Below the pieces are notes generated by a model. The model saw nothing but the letters and a program-made list of their open reading frames with translations. It was not told where the DNA came from and did not search any database. From Litoditis marina (lineage: Eukaryota > Nematoda > Chromadorea > Rhabditida > Rhabditidae), in assembly GCA_964036275.1 (NCBI GenBank), contig OZ038436.1:10427904-10491903 (forward strand): a stretch of DNA of 64,000 bases, read 5' to 3'. Positions within the stretch are counted from its first letter, which is position 1. Every line of letters begins with the position of its first letter. This document shows positions 26,601 to 38,017 of this stretch, in pieces. Both the position numbers and the translations under genes were made by a program.

Positions 26601-27431
26601 CTCAAAATGGCGCCGACCCATATTAATTTTCCCATCTTTTATGAAACTCTTGTCCGCTTTTTTGTACCAAAAACCGTTGGAAACAACATTGGTGAAAAGA
26701 CCTTTTTGTCTAGGTACTATATTTTCGATGTTATGCATGCACATTCACTTCACCTATGAATCAAAATGTACGAGTCGTTATAAAAGTGGACAAGAACAAA
26801 CATACCCCAGTGAACTTGTCCGAATAGTCAGAAATAATCGAAAAACGGCCTACTTTTACGCCAAAATCGAGATAATTTGTCTATTTTTGATGCAAAATCA
26901 TCAATTTGTATGTTTTCCAATCTAAAAACGGAGTACTTCTCGTCGAATAGTCGGATCTTATTGGCGTATACGAGAACAAAACAGTCATTTTCATCTAGCA
27001 TTGGAGTTTGCTTTGAAAAAATACAAAACCGAAATAAGATAAATTGGGTGAATTCTATAACTAACCCGCTTTTTAGGTAACCTAACCCTTGTTTTGGTAA
27101 CCCTTTTTTCAGGTTACTTCGGTGGTAACCGGAAAGTAACCTAAAACCAAAAACAGGTTACCCTCAAATTTGGCTTGAAAACTCGTTTTTATTGTTATTT
27201 TTGATGGTAACCCGATTTTGGTTTAAGGTTACTTACTCAAGTAACCTGAAGAAAAAAAAGGTTACCAAAAAAGGGTTAGGCTACCTAAAAACCGGGTTAG
27301 TTGTAGAATTGGCCGATAAATTGGCCAGAATATTACCTGTTCGTATCCAGTGACGAATACGGTTCGGGAAACACGTTCAAATGTCGGATCAGGAACTTCA
27401 CGTGCTTCTGCAGCTCCAACACACTGCTCAT
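17682..27431 (-). CDS. PGGT1B: Geranylgeranyltransferase type I beta subunit
   Basis: Nine exons join in phase (348 aa; the human protein is slightly longer): 27431-27337, 26572-26445, 20921-20816, 20373-20275, 19751-19573, 19076-18985, 18570-18472, 18184-18070, 17815-17682. The enzyme transfers geranylgeranyl to CaaX cysteines of Rho-type GTPases. Family landmarks occur in order: VFPEPYSSLDTNR, LLFFALSALDILGEL, FYGFRGC, SILGDDLQRVDRQAV, CDMRFVFCAVSIC, GGSTYCAIAALSLA, GFHGRAHKPDDSCYAFWIGA, MGGFCKIPEPG, LLHTYFSIAALSLL. The zinc ligands are present as Asp254, Cys256 and His308. The segment NPSLNVSNRAYENI near the C-terminus is also typical. Intron 2 (26444-20922, 5.5 kb) contains a complete second gene on the same strand. 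An acceptor lies 7 nt before the ATG. Confidence 0.95.
18858..18965. repeat. CACGTGA element, family E copy 1
   Basis: About 110 bp including GTGCACTTTGTCATTGCACG, TCTGAGTTCTGCTGTG and CTCACGTGACTATG. It is present in similar form at 28230-28335, 46093-46206, 57297-57400, 58124-58206 and 62899-63003, in both orientations. It lies in intron 6 of the GGTase gene. Confidence 0.7.
19246..19409. repeat. Hairpin element, family F copy
   Basis: ACCAGTAAAGTTGTTCGAATAG ... GTCGGACCTTACTGGT: inverted ends over 164 bp with AT-rich facing arms. It lies in intron 5 of the GGTase gene. Confidence 0.7.
19960..20155. mobile_element. Inverted-repeat element, family G
   Basis: Ends TAGGGCGACTTTGTTG and CAACAAAGTCGCCTTA, inverted, about 195 bp. 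A related arm is found at 28868-28975 (AACAAAGTCGCCCTAC) with GACTTTGTTGTCCACAA at 28451-28468. It lies in intron 4 of the GGTase gene. Confidence 0.65.
20512..20635. mobile_element. TTAA-flanked MITE, family A copy 4
   Basis: The best-preserved copy: TTAAAGAAGGACGATTATG ... CATAATCGTCCTTCTTTAA, with intact TTAA at both ends. It lies in intron 3 of the GGTase gene. Confidence 0.85.
21243..21369. repeat. Partial duplication of the TAF1C-like stop region
   Basis: 21243-21300 and 21323-21369 share gactacaaa.tacatta.tga followed by cacaacgc and cgccgttgga-type sequence. The second block contains the stop codon and last codons of the TAF1C-like gene; the first is a diverged copy lying just 3' of it. 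Confidence 0.6.
21339..25767 (-). CDS. TAF1C: Probable TAF1C (SL1 subunit of RNA polymerase I), nested in an intron
   Basis: Eight exons: 25767-25570, 25353-25264, 25235-25080, 24643-24458, 23970-23854, 23317-23189, 22800-22162, 21515-21339, all phase 0 (about 563 aa). The weakest join is exon 4 to 5; an alternative uses acceptor 23985 with a donor 4 nt further into intron 4. The family call rests on a few motifs in the right order: MLAVKTKNEGELRLWSV, then LCLVDENGEVVVGEV, then HPRVLLAASDHRVTSFDVR (human TAF1C has HPRVLTVGDRTGVKMLD), then VVVTGHYIHLLDDRYPGREV with DHVIDTC (human has LYLVDERLP... LKWNH). The protein would be a WD40-like propeller with a basic C-terminal tail and would act with TBP at rDNA promoters. 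The start ATG is 3 nt after an acceptor (cccgttcag). The whole gene lies in intron 2 of the GGTase-I beta gene, same strand. Confidence 0.68.
23352..23519. repeat. Hairpin element, family F copy
   Basis: ACCAGTAAGCTTTGACTGAG ... GGACCACCTTGCTGGTG with facing AT-rich arms. It lies in an intron of the TAF1C-like gene. Confidence 0.65.
24279..24442. repeat. Hairpin element, family F copy, right end decayed
   Basis: CACCAGTAAGGTCCGACTATG at the left; the right end reads TTCGGACAACTTTTTGAGG and lacks the final CTGGTG. It lies immediately downstream of exon 4 of the TAF1C-like gene, and the donor is at its border. Confidence 0.6.
25771..25772 (-). promoter_or_regulatory. Probable trans-splice acceptor of the nested TAF1C-like gene
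   Basis: cccgttcag, then AGA, then ATG on the minus strand. An acceptor three bases before the start codon suggests that the nested gene receives its own spliced leader rather than being a set of GGTase exons. Confidence 0.55.
26114..26381. mobile_element. Family B MITE, copy 3
   Basis: AATTCTACAACTAACCGGG ... CCCGGTTAGATATAGAATT with central ATCGGTAAAAACCAC. It lies in GGTase intron 2, between exon 2 and the nested gene. Confidence 0.85.
26802..26968. repeat. Hairpin element, family F copy
   Basis: CCAGTGAACTTGTCCGAATAG ... AGTCGGATCTTATTGGCG, inverted ends, AT-rich arms. It lies in GGTase intron 1. Confidence 0.6.
27050..27310. mobile_element. Family B MITE, copy 4
   Basis: GAATTCTATAACTAACCCGC ... 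CGGGTTAGTTGTAGAATT, only 20 bp from the donor of GGTase exon 1. The AT-rich centre differs from copy 1. Confidence 0.85.
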
Positions 27432-27438
27432 TCGAAAC

Positions 27439-27440
27439 CT
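27439..27440 (-). promoter_or_regulatory. Probable trans-splice acceptor of GGTase-I beta
   Basis: attgtttag followed by GTTTCGA and ATG on the minus strand: a 7-nt 5' UTR, 640 bp downstream of the MRPL37 stop. Confidence 0.5.
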
Positions 27441-28079
27441 AAACAATACATCTTATTCGAATTATCAATTTAATCACAAACAAACATACTCTACTCGACT
27501 AAGAAAGGAATAACTATATTCTAGTTTTCCAGAATAATAAATAGTTCAAAATAACTTGTAATATTTACATTCTGGATCTGGAAAACATCTGAATTAATGA
27601 ACTGCTATATAACAAAGCCAATATAAGGGTTTTCCACTAAAAAATAGAAAACAGCTGTAGACAACGAATGAAGATAAGCGACTGGTACTGAAACCATTCG
27701 ACGGTATAAAACCGAAAACTGCACCAATAACAACTTCATTACAACAAACAAAACGATCGGAACAAAATGAAACTTCTACAACTATGACTACAACTCCAAT
27801 ACACACTCTAGTAACATTGTCGAAATAGCCGGGAACAAATCCTAAAAACAGGCTCATATTTCACAAAACATCTCGGAACGCGGGAAAATCAGCCCCTGCT
27901 TGATGTAAAACCATAAAAACCAACTTATTCTGACGAAAAACTGGTTCTTTCTCACAGAACAGTTATCTTACTTACTTTCAACACTAACTCAGTTACTTAG
28001 AAATTAACTAGAACACACTTTAATTATCCTTACAAAGAACTTAGCTACAAAATAACCTTAATGATATGTGCTGCATGAA
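27441..28079. other. Intergenic DNA between MRPL37 and GGTase-I beta
   Basis: About 640 bp of AT-rich sequence holding the MRPL37 3' UTR. No repeat family or exon recognised. Confidence 0.6.
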
Positions 28080-31000
28080 TCATCGACTAAGCAGGAGAGC
28101 CACCAATTTGTGTACTGTAGCCATATTGATGTCCTTAGCATCGGTAGGTTCCTCATAGAATGGAGTCGGCTTGTACAGACGCAATCCTGCAATATATATA
28201 TACTAGAAGTAAAGTAAATATATTAGTCACGAAAAGTTAGCATTCTAATGAGGCATCGTGCACTTTGTCCTTGCACGTTTCGGAGTTCTGCTGCGTTTAA
28301 CATGTTTCACATGAATGTGCAGTTGACTAAGTATATGGGCTGGCCAAGTCTTGTGTTTTGATCTTTGATCTCGATACCATAATTTAGTAATTGTGACCGA
28401 AGAGATCAAACTACAAACCCAACGGAACCGGTAAACAGACACCGTATCATACGTGCTGTGACTTTGTTGTCCACAACTTTTGATTGAAAATTGGGTGTTT
28501 TATGTCGGTGAATAAAAACTACACACGGTGTTACGTTATAAGCATTCGTTGTTGTGATGGCAGTCACTTGACGCGACGCGACCGCTCGCATGAAGAACTT
28601 GTTTACTAGCCGCGACGCGACCGCTCGCGTTGAGGGCTAATCAGAGATAATCAGAGAACCGACCGAAGTTTTTCGTTCAAACCGGTGAATTTGCCGCAAT
28701 TTGCCGGAGTCAGGGAATAACCGCTCGCGTGAGAGACGCGCGCGCGGTCAAATCCTGAATGGAGCAGTTCAAACGCGCGCCAAATTAAAACGACCGTACC
28801 ACTACTTTCGCATTGCAGCGCGCAAGGTTGTTTTGAACTGCCGTGTACAAAACGGGATGGGAAGTGATGTTTTCACTAGTGAAGGCGACTATTGTTGAAA
28901 CTAAAGTCGCTCTAAATCTTGTTTTAGTGGAAATCGGGTGCTTCAATGAACAATCCAACAAAGTCGCCCTACTTTTGCACCGTATATACATACTAGCATT
29001 GGAAAATACATACTAGCATTGGAGAAGATCGTGTGTTATGAATATGTTCGTTTTGCTTGCTTCAAACACGTCACAATAAGCTCCGCACTCTTTCAACCTC
29101 TCAACTTATACCTATGCTGAAACAGCTGACAGCAGTAAACGCAAATACGAAAATCAACTACACTACGATCATAACAGACCAAAGAACAAACCTTTTTCGA
29201 CCCAGACAATATTCTTCACGGGATTTGAGTCGGTTAAATCTAGAGTATTCAGCTGAACCGCGACCAAATCCAGTTTTCCATCAACCAACTGCACACCTTT
29301 GGTCACCTGAAAAAAGTAGGATGTTTCAAATAACTTTCTAAAACGCGAGGTAACCAAACACCAGTAAGGTTCGATTATTTTACAAAAAGTAGTTCGTTTT
29401 CTGATTGAAATATGTGAAAGTTATTGATTTTGCACGATAATTGAATATATCTACTTGTTTTCGGCGTGAAAGTATCCAGTTTTGTCATTTTTTCCAGCTA
29501 TTCGGTTACTGGGGAATGGAGGTAACTACCTGCCCTCGTAAATGTAAATATGAAGTAATGTGAATACAAATAAAGAGGCTGACCACCGGGTTCTCCAGCA
29601 GATCTACTTGACCCGAGCGACGAGTAGCTTGGGCGACCGCGGCCCCGAAAGTATGAAGGATAGCGTTCGCTGCGTTCTGTTCACTGAAAACCGGCAATTA
29701 TAAGAAATACAGAAAAGTAGAACACAGCAGCAACGCTATTGGAATCTTCATTTGAATTGATTGCTCAATGTCAACAAAAGAAAAGGATAAAATATGAAAT
29801 TATGACCCGTTTTTATGTGAAAATTAATGATTTTCCATCAAATAACGCTTGTTCTCCCGATTTTGTCAATTTTTCTGACTTTGGGGACAACTTCACTAGA
29901 TTATGCCACTAACCTGGTCCACGGGTACTTCTGGTCCTGCTCCCTCGCCCACAACAGGGTGTGGAGGGAGAGTGGCATGCCGGGACGGGCCACTACCGCC
30001 TCATCGTTGTAGATATTGTCCCCACACAAATCGATAATGGGAGAGAGGGGCGAGATGTCCAACACGGCCTCGGTGCTGGAACAATACTATAGAAACAAAA
30101 ACTATAGAAACTTTACAAACATGAAACATATAAACTATAGAAAAATAGACTTCGTCAATCTAACTTCAACTTGTTTTTCATTTCAAATGTTCTCAACGTT
30201 CCTGCTAAAGAGCACTACCTAATCACCACTCGGACTAAACAAAAGTTTTGAGCTAGTTTTAGCAATTTGGGAGCTTGAGCTGGACGAGTTGTTCGTCATC
30301 GAACTTCCCACCATTTTTACCGCAACATAGTGTTTCACCTACAAAATATACGATTCAACTGATAGAGGGAAGAGGGACCCGAAACGCAACAATTCGTCCG
30401 CTCTCCATTGAGTGAAATAGTTAGAGCAGGACGATTATGTGGACCAATCCCGAAGTATCGGTCTTCTAAACTGCAATTGAAAAATGTATTGCAGTTTAAA
30501 GGACTGAGGCGTTAGGATTAGAATCGTCCTTCTTCAAATAAATAAACTGACCTAGCTGCCTCAACCTCGTCCCTTGTTGCCCAGGCAGTGGGTACCTGGT
30601 CCCCCTGGATGGTCAAATGGGGCTGGAATCGGAGCACAAAGGGACTGTCCTCGAAACGGGCCCCGACGGGCAGAAGAGCACTAATCGGCTCATCACGGTC
30701 ACATCTGGAATACATGTTCAAGTGACGGAAGTCACGGTAAAGTCCTAAGAATAGTCAGGACAAAAAAAAACAATCGTTAACTTTCACGTGTTTCAATCTA
30801 AAACGAACTTATTATTCAAGATAACTTTTCAATTATTCAAGATGACTTTTCATTCTCACTTACACTTTGCTACTTTGCTTTGCAAAAGTAGGATTCAATG
30901 AAAACATAAAAGTTTCAACGCTATCGGAAACATCACAGCGTACCTCATACGATCGATCACTTTTCCCGAGTGAAGGCCCAGCAGATTAACACTCCGATAG

Positions 31001-32916
31001 AGATTATTCAGAATTATGTTGCTGAAAAAATAATAGACTTGTAATAACAAAAGAAACGTTAAGTCAAAAAAACAAACAAAAACCAATTTCTCGTTTAATC
31101 TTGCCATAATTTCCCAGAAAAATAGTTTACCGAAAATTAGATTAATCTACTTTTGAAGAAGACCAGAGGGAAAAGTGGAATGGGACACACAAAAGTTTGA
31201 TTAGTGATTAGTGAAACTATTTTCAACATTATATGTTCCCGAACCACGGTAAGGTCTGTATAAAACAAACCAGTGTCTCGATTTTAATTATTTACATACG
31301 TGCAATTTTTTGTTTAGCGTCGGAAACAGGTGAAATATGACAAAGCCAGAAAAGCAAAGTTTTTCGAATTTCAACGCAAATTCTATTTAGTCAAATTCGC
31401 CGGAATCTACTTATAAGGTAAAATGAAACGATAATCATGCTCCCTAAAAACTAACTTTCTCTTGACAACCGGCGTTCCGTGTACTCTCTGATGTTTCACC
31501 CAGAACAGCACTGGATCGAAACGGCGGGGCAATTTCTCCAGGGTCGGGTCGAACTTTTCGCCGTGCAGAATGCAGTCTCTCACCTGAAACAGATCAACTC
31601 TTCAGATAAGAATAAAAATTTGCAAAAAAAAAGAAGCATTTTGCGGCTAGTACGATAACTTTAGTAAAATTTGTTCAAGATAAGACAATAGTTATGAAAC
31701 AACCTACCGCCTGCTCCGAGAGATCAATACTCTGATGAGAATGTACAATAGCCTCGGGGAACGATTCCCTGAGCACTGATTTGGTGAGAACGCAGGCCTG
31801 AGCCATTCCATCACTCATCGACTGGCTTCCATCGAATAGGTGACAACGCAACGGGTGATACAAGTCGTGTTCCTGAAAAAATATGGTTTGAAACAATAGA
31901 CCGGCAAGGGTCTCATATTATTTTAGAAATCTCCCGATCTTTTTTGAGCCGCGACCCCTCCAAAACTGCCATTTTTACCCGTATTTCGCTTATCAACAGC
32001 CAAATATTAATACGGATAAAACCAGATACAACTCGTGTTCCTGAGAAAATAGGTAAAGTTAATGATTTTAGTTAAAATATAATAATTTCCCGGTTTTCTC
32101 AGTGAGGGAGCCCATTAATTTACTTTTTCTGACTATCTAGCCAAGTTTGCCAGAGTATGAGTGGATTTTTTCATATTTCATTTCTTTCTACAATCGTCCA
32201 TCGGGTGCGATCGTCTGGCTAAATTTTCAATTTTCAAATCTTGGCTATACGTAGAATACATACATATTATACTTAGTCTATACGCGATGAAAATCAATTT
32301 AATAAATAAAAGGTACCTCGATACCAGGAGTCCGGAAGGCTGGATGGTGGGTGCGTGCTTCGTTTTTCACAACATCGCCGGTGAAAAATCCGGGTGCATT
32401 CGGATCATGAACTTCAGCCCCGACGGTCTGTAACCGAAACACATTGTATTCTTGTAGATGGAAACAGCTTAAACTTTGCAAGATTCTAGTCTAAGAAACA
32501 ACATTTCACAATGAGTGAGTAGTACACGGCTGAGCCATTCATTATGAATTATAGGTAACATTTAAACTCATTATTCATATCCTGAATCGAAAAATTCCCT
32601 AAATTTAGGTGTGATGTAATGTGAAACCAGCGAATCACGCGGAAAAATAAGAAGACAATCTCACTGGTTCACAAGTACAGATAGGCAAAATGACTCATCT
32701 TACTTGGATGTCTTTGAAAACAATGTTTCAAATGATAAAGAACAACACTAAAACATCAAGACTATATTCGGTTTTATCAAAAAAATGTACCTTTACAGCT
32801 TCCGGAATGCGGAATACTGGCATCTTCCTGTTATTTCTGGCATTTAGCATTTCTTTGAATATCCTCGTATCCATTTTACCCCATTGCTTTACCGCTTTAT
32901 ATTTGCGGAAGACCAT
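28080..32916 (-). CDS. MRPL37: Mitochondrial ribosomal protein L37
   Basis: Ten exons join in phase (414 aa; human 423): 32916-32791, 32427-32317, 31872-31708, 31583-31456, 31021-30944, 30704-30552, 30075-29914, 29683-29584, 29306-29192, 28186-28080. It is a structural protein of the mitochondrial large ribosomal subunit. The basic N-terminus (MVFRKYKAVKQWGK) fits mitochondrial import. Diagnostic segments: VPTAWATRDEVEAAR (human DPLPTIASREEIEAT), ISPLSPIIDLCGDNIYN (human ISPIIDLHECNIYD), LHTLLWAREQ, HTFGAAVAQA (human FGSALAQA), and VAVQLNTLDLTDSNPVKNIV (human [20 protein letters not shown]). The ATG is 3 nt after an acceptor. This is the most upstream gene of the minus-strand cluster. Confidence 0.93.
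28230..28335. repeat. CACGTGA element, family E copy 2
   Basis: TTAGTCACGAAAAGTTAGC ... TGCAGTTGACTAAG with the internal GTGCACTTTGTCCTTGCACG. It lies in the last MRPL37 intron. Confidence 0.7.
28440..28990. repeat. Repeat-rich segment with CGACGCGACCGCTCGC motifs
   Basis: Two direct copies of GACGCGACCGCTCGC (near 28576 and 28612) and GC-rich blocks, flanked by sequences related to the ends of the family G element (GACTTTGTTGTCCACAA at 28451; AACAAAGTCGCCCTAC near 28957). It is probably a larger family G relative of about 540 bp. It lies in the last MRPL37 intron. Confidence 0.5.
29359..29512. repeat. Hairpin element, family F copy
   Basis: CACCAGTAAGGTTCGATT ... AGCTATTCGGTTACTGG, inverted ends around AT-rich arms, in an MRPL37 intron. 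Confidence 0.6.
30421..30537. mobile_element. MITE, family A copy 5
   Basis: GCAGGACGATTATGTGGACC ... GAATCGTCCTTCTTCAA, diverged, with a short deletion near the right arm. It lies in an MRPL37 intron close to the donor of exon 6. Confidence 0.7.
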
Positions 32917-32919
32917 CGC

Positions 32920-32921
32920 CT
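32920..32921 (-). promoter_or_regulatory. Probable trans-splice acceptor of MRPL37
   Basis: gaatttacag, then GCG, then ATG on the minus strand. A cis upstream exon is possible but none is evident in the next 300 bp. Confidence 0.5.
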
Positions 32922-33544
32922 GTAAATTCAACGAAAAATAAGTGAGTGAAAAAATGATAAAAAAGAGTAAAAACCTATCAATTAATAAGTAAAATACATT
33001 TAAAACTAAATGAACAAGCAAAACAAAATTGAAAAACACGAGTTAGCAATGGAGCAGAGATTTGCCTTAGAGCGCGGTACCGTACGAGGAACGGCCTACT
33101 ATTTATATAGTTGCTGAAACATGCTAGCTGTTTAATTTGTGAAAAAGGTGTCTATCATTTATTCTGCTAGTAAAAATATATTCTTTAATACCATTTCAGA
33201 TCGACTGTGAGAAACCAAGCGCGCCCGAGAGTTTCACGACCAATAGATAGTGTCTTCTTAACTTCATTTTCCGTGTACATCTCATACAAGTTTGAAAATA
33301 AAATCAAAACCCCATTTTCTCTCGGTTTTGCAAATTGATAATAATATTCCGATATTGTTCACGCCTCTACGTATATATAGCCTTTTCAGATTTTTTCACA
33401 GAGAAACGTAGGTTTGTTGATAGGAAAATTCGACTTTGAAAAACATCGATTTTATCTTAACAACTTCAACAATCAGTGTGGGTACTATTCGTGTAACTTA
33501 CCCGAAAGCTGCCTATCTTGTCTTTCATTGAAAGTTCTCTTTCC

Positions 33545-33608
<64 letters not shown>

Positions 33609-33932
33609 CTGTCTCTCTCTCCTCTTCTCGAAATTTTCCACTCTATCAACAATCCCACCACAAGTTTTCCGATAAAAACAGAAAAGGCGATATACTATTA
33701 AATTATAAGAAAAACTAGGAAGTTGAAATTATTGTAAGTGATGGTTCATAACCGATCACTTATATTTACCGGTAACTAAGGTAACTTAGTTGTTATTCTC
33801 CCTCTGTCCTTCTTCTCACTTAGAAACGATCTAGACGTTCCTTTGATCAATAAAGTTGTTCGCGGACTTATGTTTTACTTTCACGCAACTCACCCGTCAA
33901 AACACGAGCAACGACAGAGAGGGTTTTGGGCC
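32922..33932. other. Region upstream of MRPL37
   Basis: AT-rich DNA with a (CT)n tract at 33540-33612. No further MRPL37 exon, promoter motif or other gene is evident. Confidence 0.5.
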
Positions 33933-34196
33933 AATTCTGAAACTAACCCGGTTTTTAGGTAACCTGACCCTTTTTTGGTAACCTTTTTTCAGGTTACTTG
34001 AGTAAGTAACCTCTAAGTAACCTCAAACCAAAATCGGGTTACCATCAAAAATAACAGTAAAAACGAGTTTTCAAGCCAAATTTGAGGATAACACGTTTTT
34101 GATTTCAGGTTACTTTCAGGTTACCACCGAAGTAACCCAAAAAAGGGTTACCAAAAAAGGGTTCGGTTACCTAAAAAACGGGTTGGATGTAGAATT
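33933..34196. mobile_element. Family B MITE, copy 5
   Basis: AATTCTGAAACTAACCCGG ... GGGTTGGATGTAGAATTC with the family's GGTAACC blocks; the centre (ACAGTAAAAACGAG) matches copy 4 best. Confidence 0.85.
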
Positions 34197-34679
34197 CACC
34201 AGGGTTTTGCGACGCATCGCGCTCGGTTCCGACCCTACCACTACACTTTTAATGTCTATTCTCTTTTGTTCAATAAATCCTATCTGACAACACTTCTCTC
34301 ATCAACTGACCCAGCACACTTATTTCACAACTTTATTATACAAAACCACGTTGCTCGTATAAGCAAGCACAACAAATTGTTGATATCGGGCTACTTTAGG
34401 TAAATGGAATTGGAATATTTTTACATAGTTACGACATGAAATAATGCTTTTTTTTACTCACATTGTCGATTTTTATTGGTATTCACACGGGCTCAAATGA
34501 ATTTCCTTGGGGATTATTGATCACCTGTTTGGCTTTAACGCACTAAATGGAGCGGCTGACGAACACTTAGATAGAGGGCATGAAACATTGGCGCGCGTCA
34601 ACCGAACGCAACAGAAAAACGTTGCAATTAACAGGTAGAAAAGAATGATAAGGCTAAAAATCGAGTTCAAGCTTGCTTA

Positions 34680-35147
<468 letters not shown>

Positions 35148-35270
35148 CTCTTCCAGGTGCATGTTGGGGATCTTGTTCAAATAGAAGCTATACTTGTTAT
35201 ACAAGTAACCCGGTTCTGACATCATATACTTTACTGGATCTTTTTCAGGTTTTTGGGGTAGGTATGGTGA

Positions 35271-35515
35271 CCTGTGGCCGTATTTTGTAAGCTCAAATAG
35301 CCGGGTATGCTATTTGAGCAAAATTCAAATAGTGTACAACAAACTAATCTCTCACTTATTTTTTATATTCATCTTGCTTATATATAAAACAGGCAAACCT
35401 GCGTTCAACTAGCAGAAAATAAAATAAAATATTCGTAAACTGAATTATAAGTAGGTAATTGAAATTTTGCTCAAATAGCTTACCCGGCTATTTGAGCTTA
35501 CAAAATACGGCCACT
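35271..35515. repeat. Inverted-repeat element, family D copy 2
   Basis: GTGGCCGTATTTTGTAAGCTC ... GAGCTTACAAAATACGGCCAC, with a second inverted block AAATAGCCGGGTA / TACCCGGCTATTT. The ends are better preserved than in copy 1 (1193-1436). A lone end is at 42672-42697. Confidence 0.8.
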
Positions 35516-36221
35516 GGACCAGAAAGTCCGTTCCAACCAACACAATTACTCGATGTTTTAGCTGCATCGGTCCCATTTTCAGGTTGAACGGTGACCTACT
35601 AAAGTAACCCAATGGTAACAAAAAGCGAGTTAGGTAAAGAACTGTCCCTATCTGCTAGCCTCAGTTAACTTTATCCGCTGGAGTTTTCATGAATTTAGAA
35701 AGCTAAAAGCGTGAGAGCGACCTTCGAAAACCGAATAGTGTGCTCAACAGATAGGTTTCGAAGGGAAAAAGTTTAATGAACTATTCTTGCATAGCACTTG
35801 TTCCCTAAATAACAGGTGTGAAACACTTGGATGCTCCAAGGTGGCACGTTCGAATTATGCTTCGTCATGAAATCATTAGACGAAAACATGATTGGCTGAG
35901 ATTCTGACCCTAACACAGAAAAAAGAAGCTCAAAGTTCAACTGAAGAATAGAATGAAACTGTGAACATTTTTTTGAAAGCTTGTTTTGATTTCTATGATA
36001 TTATCGACCATTTAACCTTTTTTGAAAACAGCAGAGGGAGAGAGTTTTCTGATGATTAGTTTGCTTGTTTGTGACACATACACTTCTGAGCATGAAAAAC
36101 ATGATAAAGTTGTTGCGACATCCAGAGTTTGGTTATTGGAAAAAGGCTCGAATAACTCATTCGCCAGTGCTATTCTTTAAAGTCTACGTACCACGTTTAA
36201 ACGGCCAAGATATATACAGGT

Positions 36222-36488
36222 GAATTCTATATCTAACCGGGTTTTGAGGTAACCTAACCCTTTTTTGGTAACCTATTTTTCAGGTTACCTCAGTAGGTAA
36301 CCGGTTGGTAACCAAAAATGAAAAACCGGTTACCTGTTTTTCTAACGCAAAATGTGGTTTTTACCGTTAGTTTTACCGGTAACCGGATTTTAGTTTTAGG
36401 TTACTTCCAGGTTACCTACTAAGGTAACCTGAAAAAAGGTTACCAAAAAAGGGTTAGGTTACCAAAAAACCCGGTTACATCTAGAATT
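36222..36488. mobile_element. Family B MITE, copy 6
   Basis: GAATTCTATATCTAACCGGG ... CCCGGTTACATCTAGAATT. Nearly identical to copy 1 in its left half and centre (CGCAAAATGTGGTTTTTACC), suggesting recent amplification. Confidence 0.88.
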
Positions 36489-36567
36489 GGCCTCGAATTG
36501 TCGCCATCAGAAAAAGAACTTGCCTTTACTGCTAGCTCCAGTAAACCATCTCCCGGTGCCTCTCTGA

Positions 36568-36611
36568 TTTAAAGTAGGACGATTATGTGGACCAATCCCG
36601 TGTCTACGGAA
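36568..36611. mobile_element. Single arm of a family A MITE
   Basis: TTTAAAGTAGGACGATTATG and the adjoining GTGGACCAATCCCGTGTC only; the other arm is missing. Confidence 0.65.
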
Positions 36612-36892
36612 ATCACTTCTTGCATAGTACGTTACGCTATATAACAGGTGAATAACACTTGGGTGCGCCAAAGTGACACAACCAAAACGTCTCAAAAACA
36701 ATAGTTCAATGAAGATCAGAATAAAAGGCGTACAACTTTTCTCAGCAAGAAAATAGTTTTTGACCAAATAACTTTTCCCCTTTTCCGCCTCACTCGGGAT
36801 TTCTGCCATGCAGATGTATCCATGAGAAAAACCCGTGAGGGGTAGAGGCGAAACGTACCACTTCGGTTTGATCTTAATCTAATAATATTAGT

Positions 36893-37016
36893 TTAAAGAA
36901 GGAGGATTATGTGGTCCAATCTCCACGCTCCAGTCCTTTAAACTGCAATACATTTTTCGATTGCAATTTAAAGGACCGTTGACACGGGATTGGTCCACAT
37001 AATCGTCCTGCTTCAA
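36893..37016. mobile_element. MITE, family A copy 6
   Basis: TTAAAGAAGGAGGATTATGTG ... CACATAATCGTCCTGCTTCAA, 290 bp from the single arm at 36568-36611. Confidence 0.75.
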
Positions 37017-37554
37017 CTCGAATCGGTGAGCAAGAGAGAGAGAAAATCGTTTCTCGCTTACGGATTGTGAAAAAAAGAACAGTTGTAATTGTCGTGTACA
37101 ACTGAACGTTTTTGGGAGTGCCGCATCCTTTCTCACACATGCAACTCGGTTGCTTTCGTGGGAAAATGCAACCAAGTTAACTTTTTTTCTCGGTTATTTA
37201 GGGTGATTTTTGTATCATCTAAAATGCGATCCGGTTGCATGTCTATAGTTTTCACCATCGCAATATTTCCAGGTGGCTTTTCCCCATGTTAATGTTTTTC
37301 ATAACACCAAGAGTTTTGAGCTGCAGTTAATCTTTGTTACAGTACGTGGGTGAAAATGCTTTCCATAAAACCTGATATTTCTAAAAAAGTATATTCATCC
37401 GAAACTGTATTGGTTCGCGGCCAAAGTGTAATATGGAACAAATTATAACTGGCCCGGCTTTCACTAAAACCGTTTCTGCCGGTCTTTGCCGGATGACTCT
37501 GGTTTCCGGAAATTACAATGTTCTGACGCGGTATTCACAAACCTCCTGGACTTC

Positions 37555-37661
37555 TCATCCCATCCTGCGTCTCCTCAAGCGCACGCTATTTTGCGCTCTC
37601 ACATCTGGCCGGGATACGAAAGTCGCGAAATAGTGCGCGATTGCGAGAGACGCAGGATGGG
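37555..37661. repeat. Palindromic element
   Basis: CCCATCCTGCGTCTC at the left faces GAGACGCAGGATGGG at the right, with further inverted GCGC.C.CTATTT-like blocks inside. About 107 bp, no flanking duplication evident. Confidence 0.65.
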
Positions 37662-37940
37662 CTTAAGATGCCGGGGTGTTCTAGCATACGTACTATTTTT
37701 TCCGCATGATCTTTGACCTCTGACAAAGAAACCAGAATAGTGTGTATCAGGGGAGGTTCAGAGAAGTGGAACGTTTTCCCGAACCTAGGATACTCATTGA
37801 TATCCGCATAAATTAAAGTAGTACTGGTTTTCTAACTATTCTTTGTTATTTTTTCCTTATTTGGTGACGCGACACGATTATTTGAATAGCAGCACGCTTA
37901 CATAAATAATAGATATAGTGGGTGCCAAATATATAACTGT

Positions 37941-38017
37941 CTGTCTCTCGCTGGAATCGAACCTTCGAGCAAAAGGATCGTAGCAGGGCGCAGAACCACT
38001 ACGCTACTAGAGAGCAC
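37941..38017 (-). tRNA. tRNA-like pseudogene or tRNA-derived repeat
   Basis: The minus strand carries an A box (TAGCGTAGTGG) with a pairing D stem and, 37 nt later, a B box (GGTTCGATTCC). Terminal segments TCTCTAG and CGAGAGA pair partly. The anticodon stem and T stem do not pair well, so no anticodon can be assigned. Likely non-functional or SINE-like. Confidence 0.3.
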
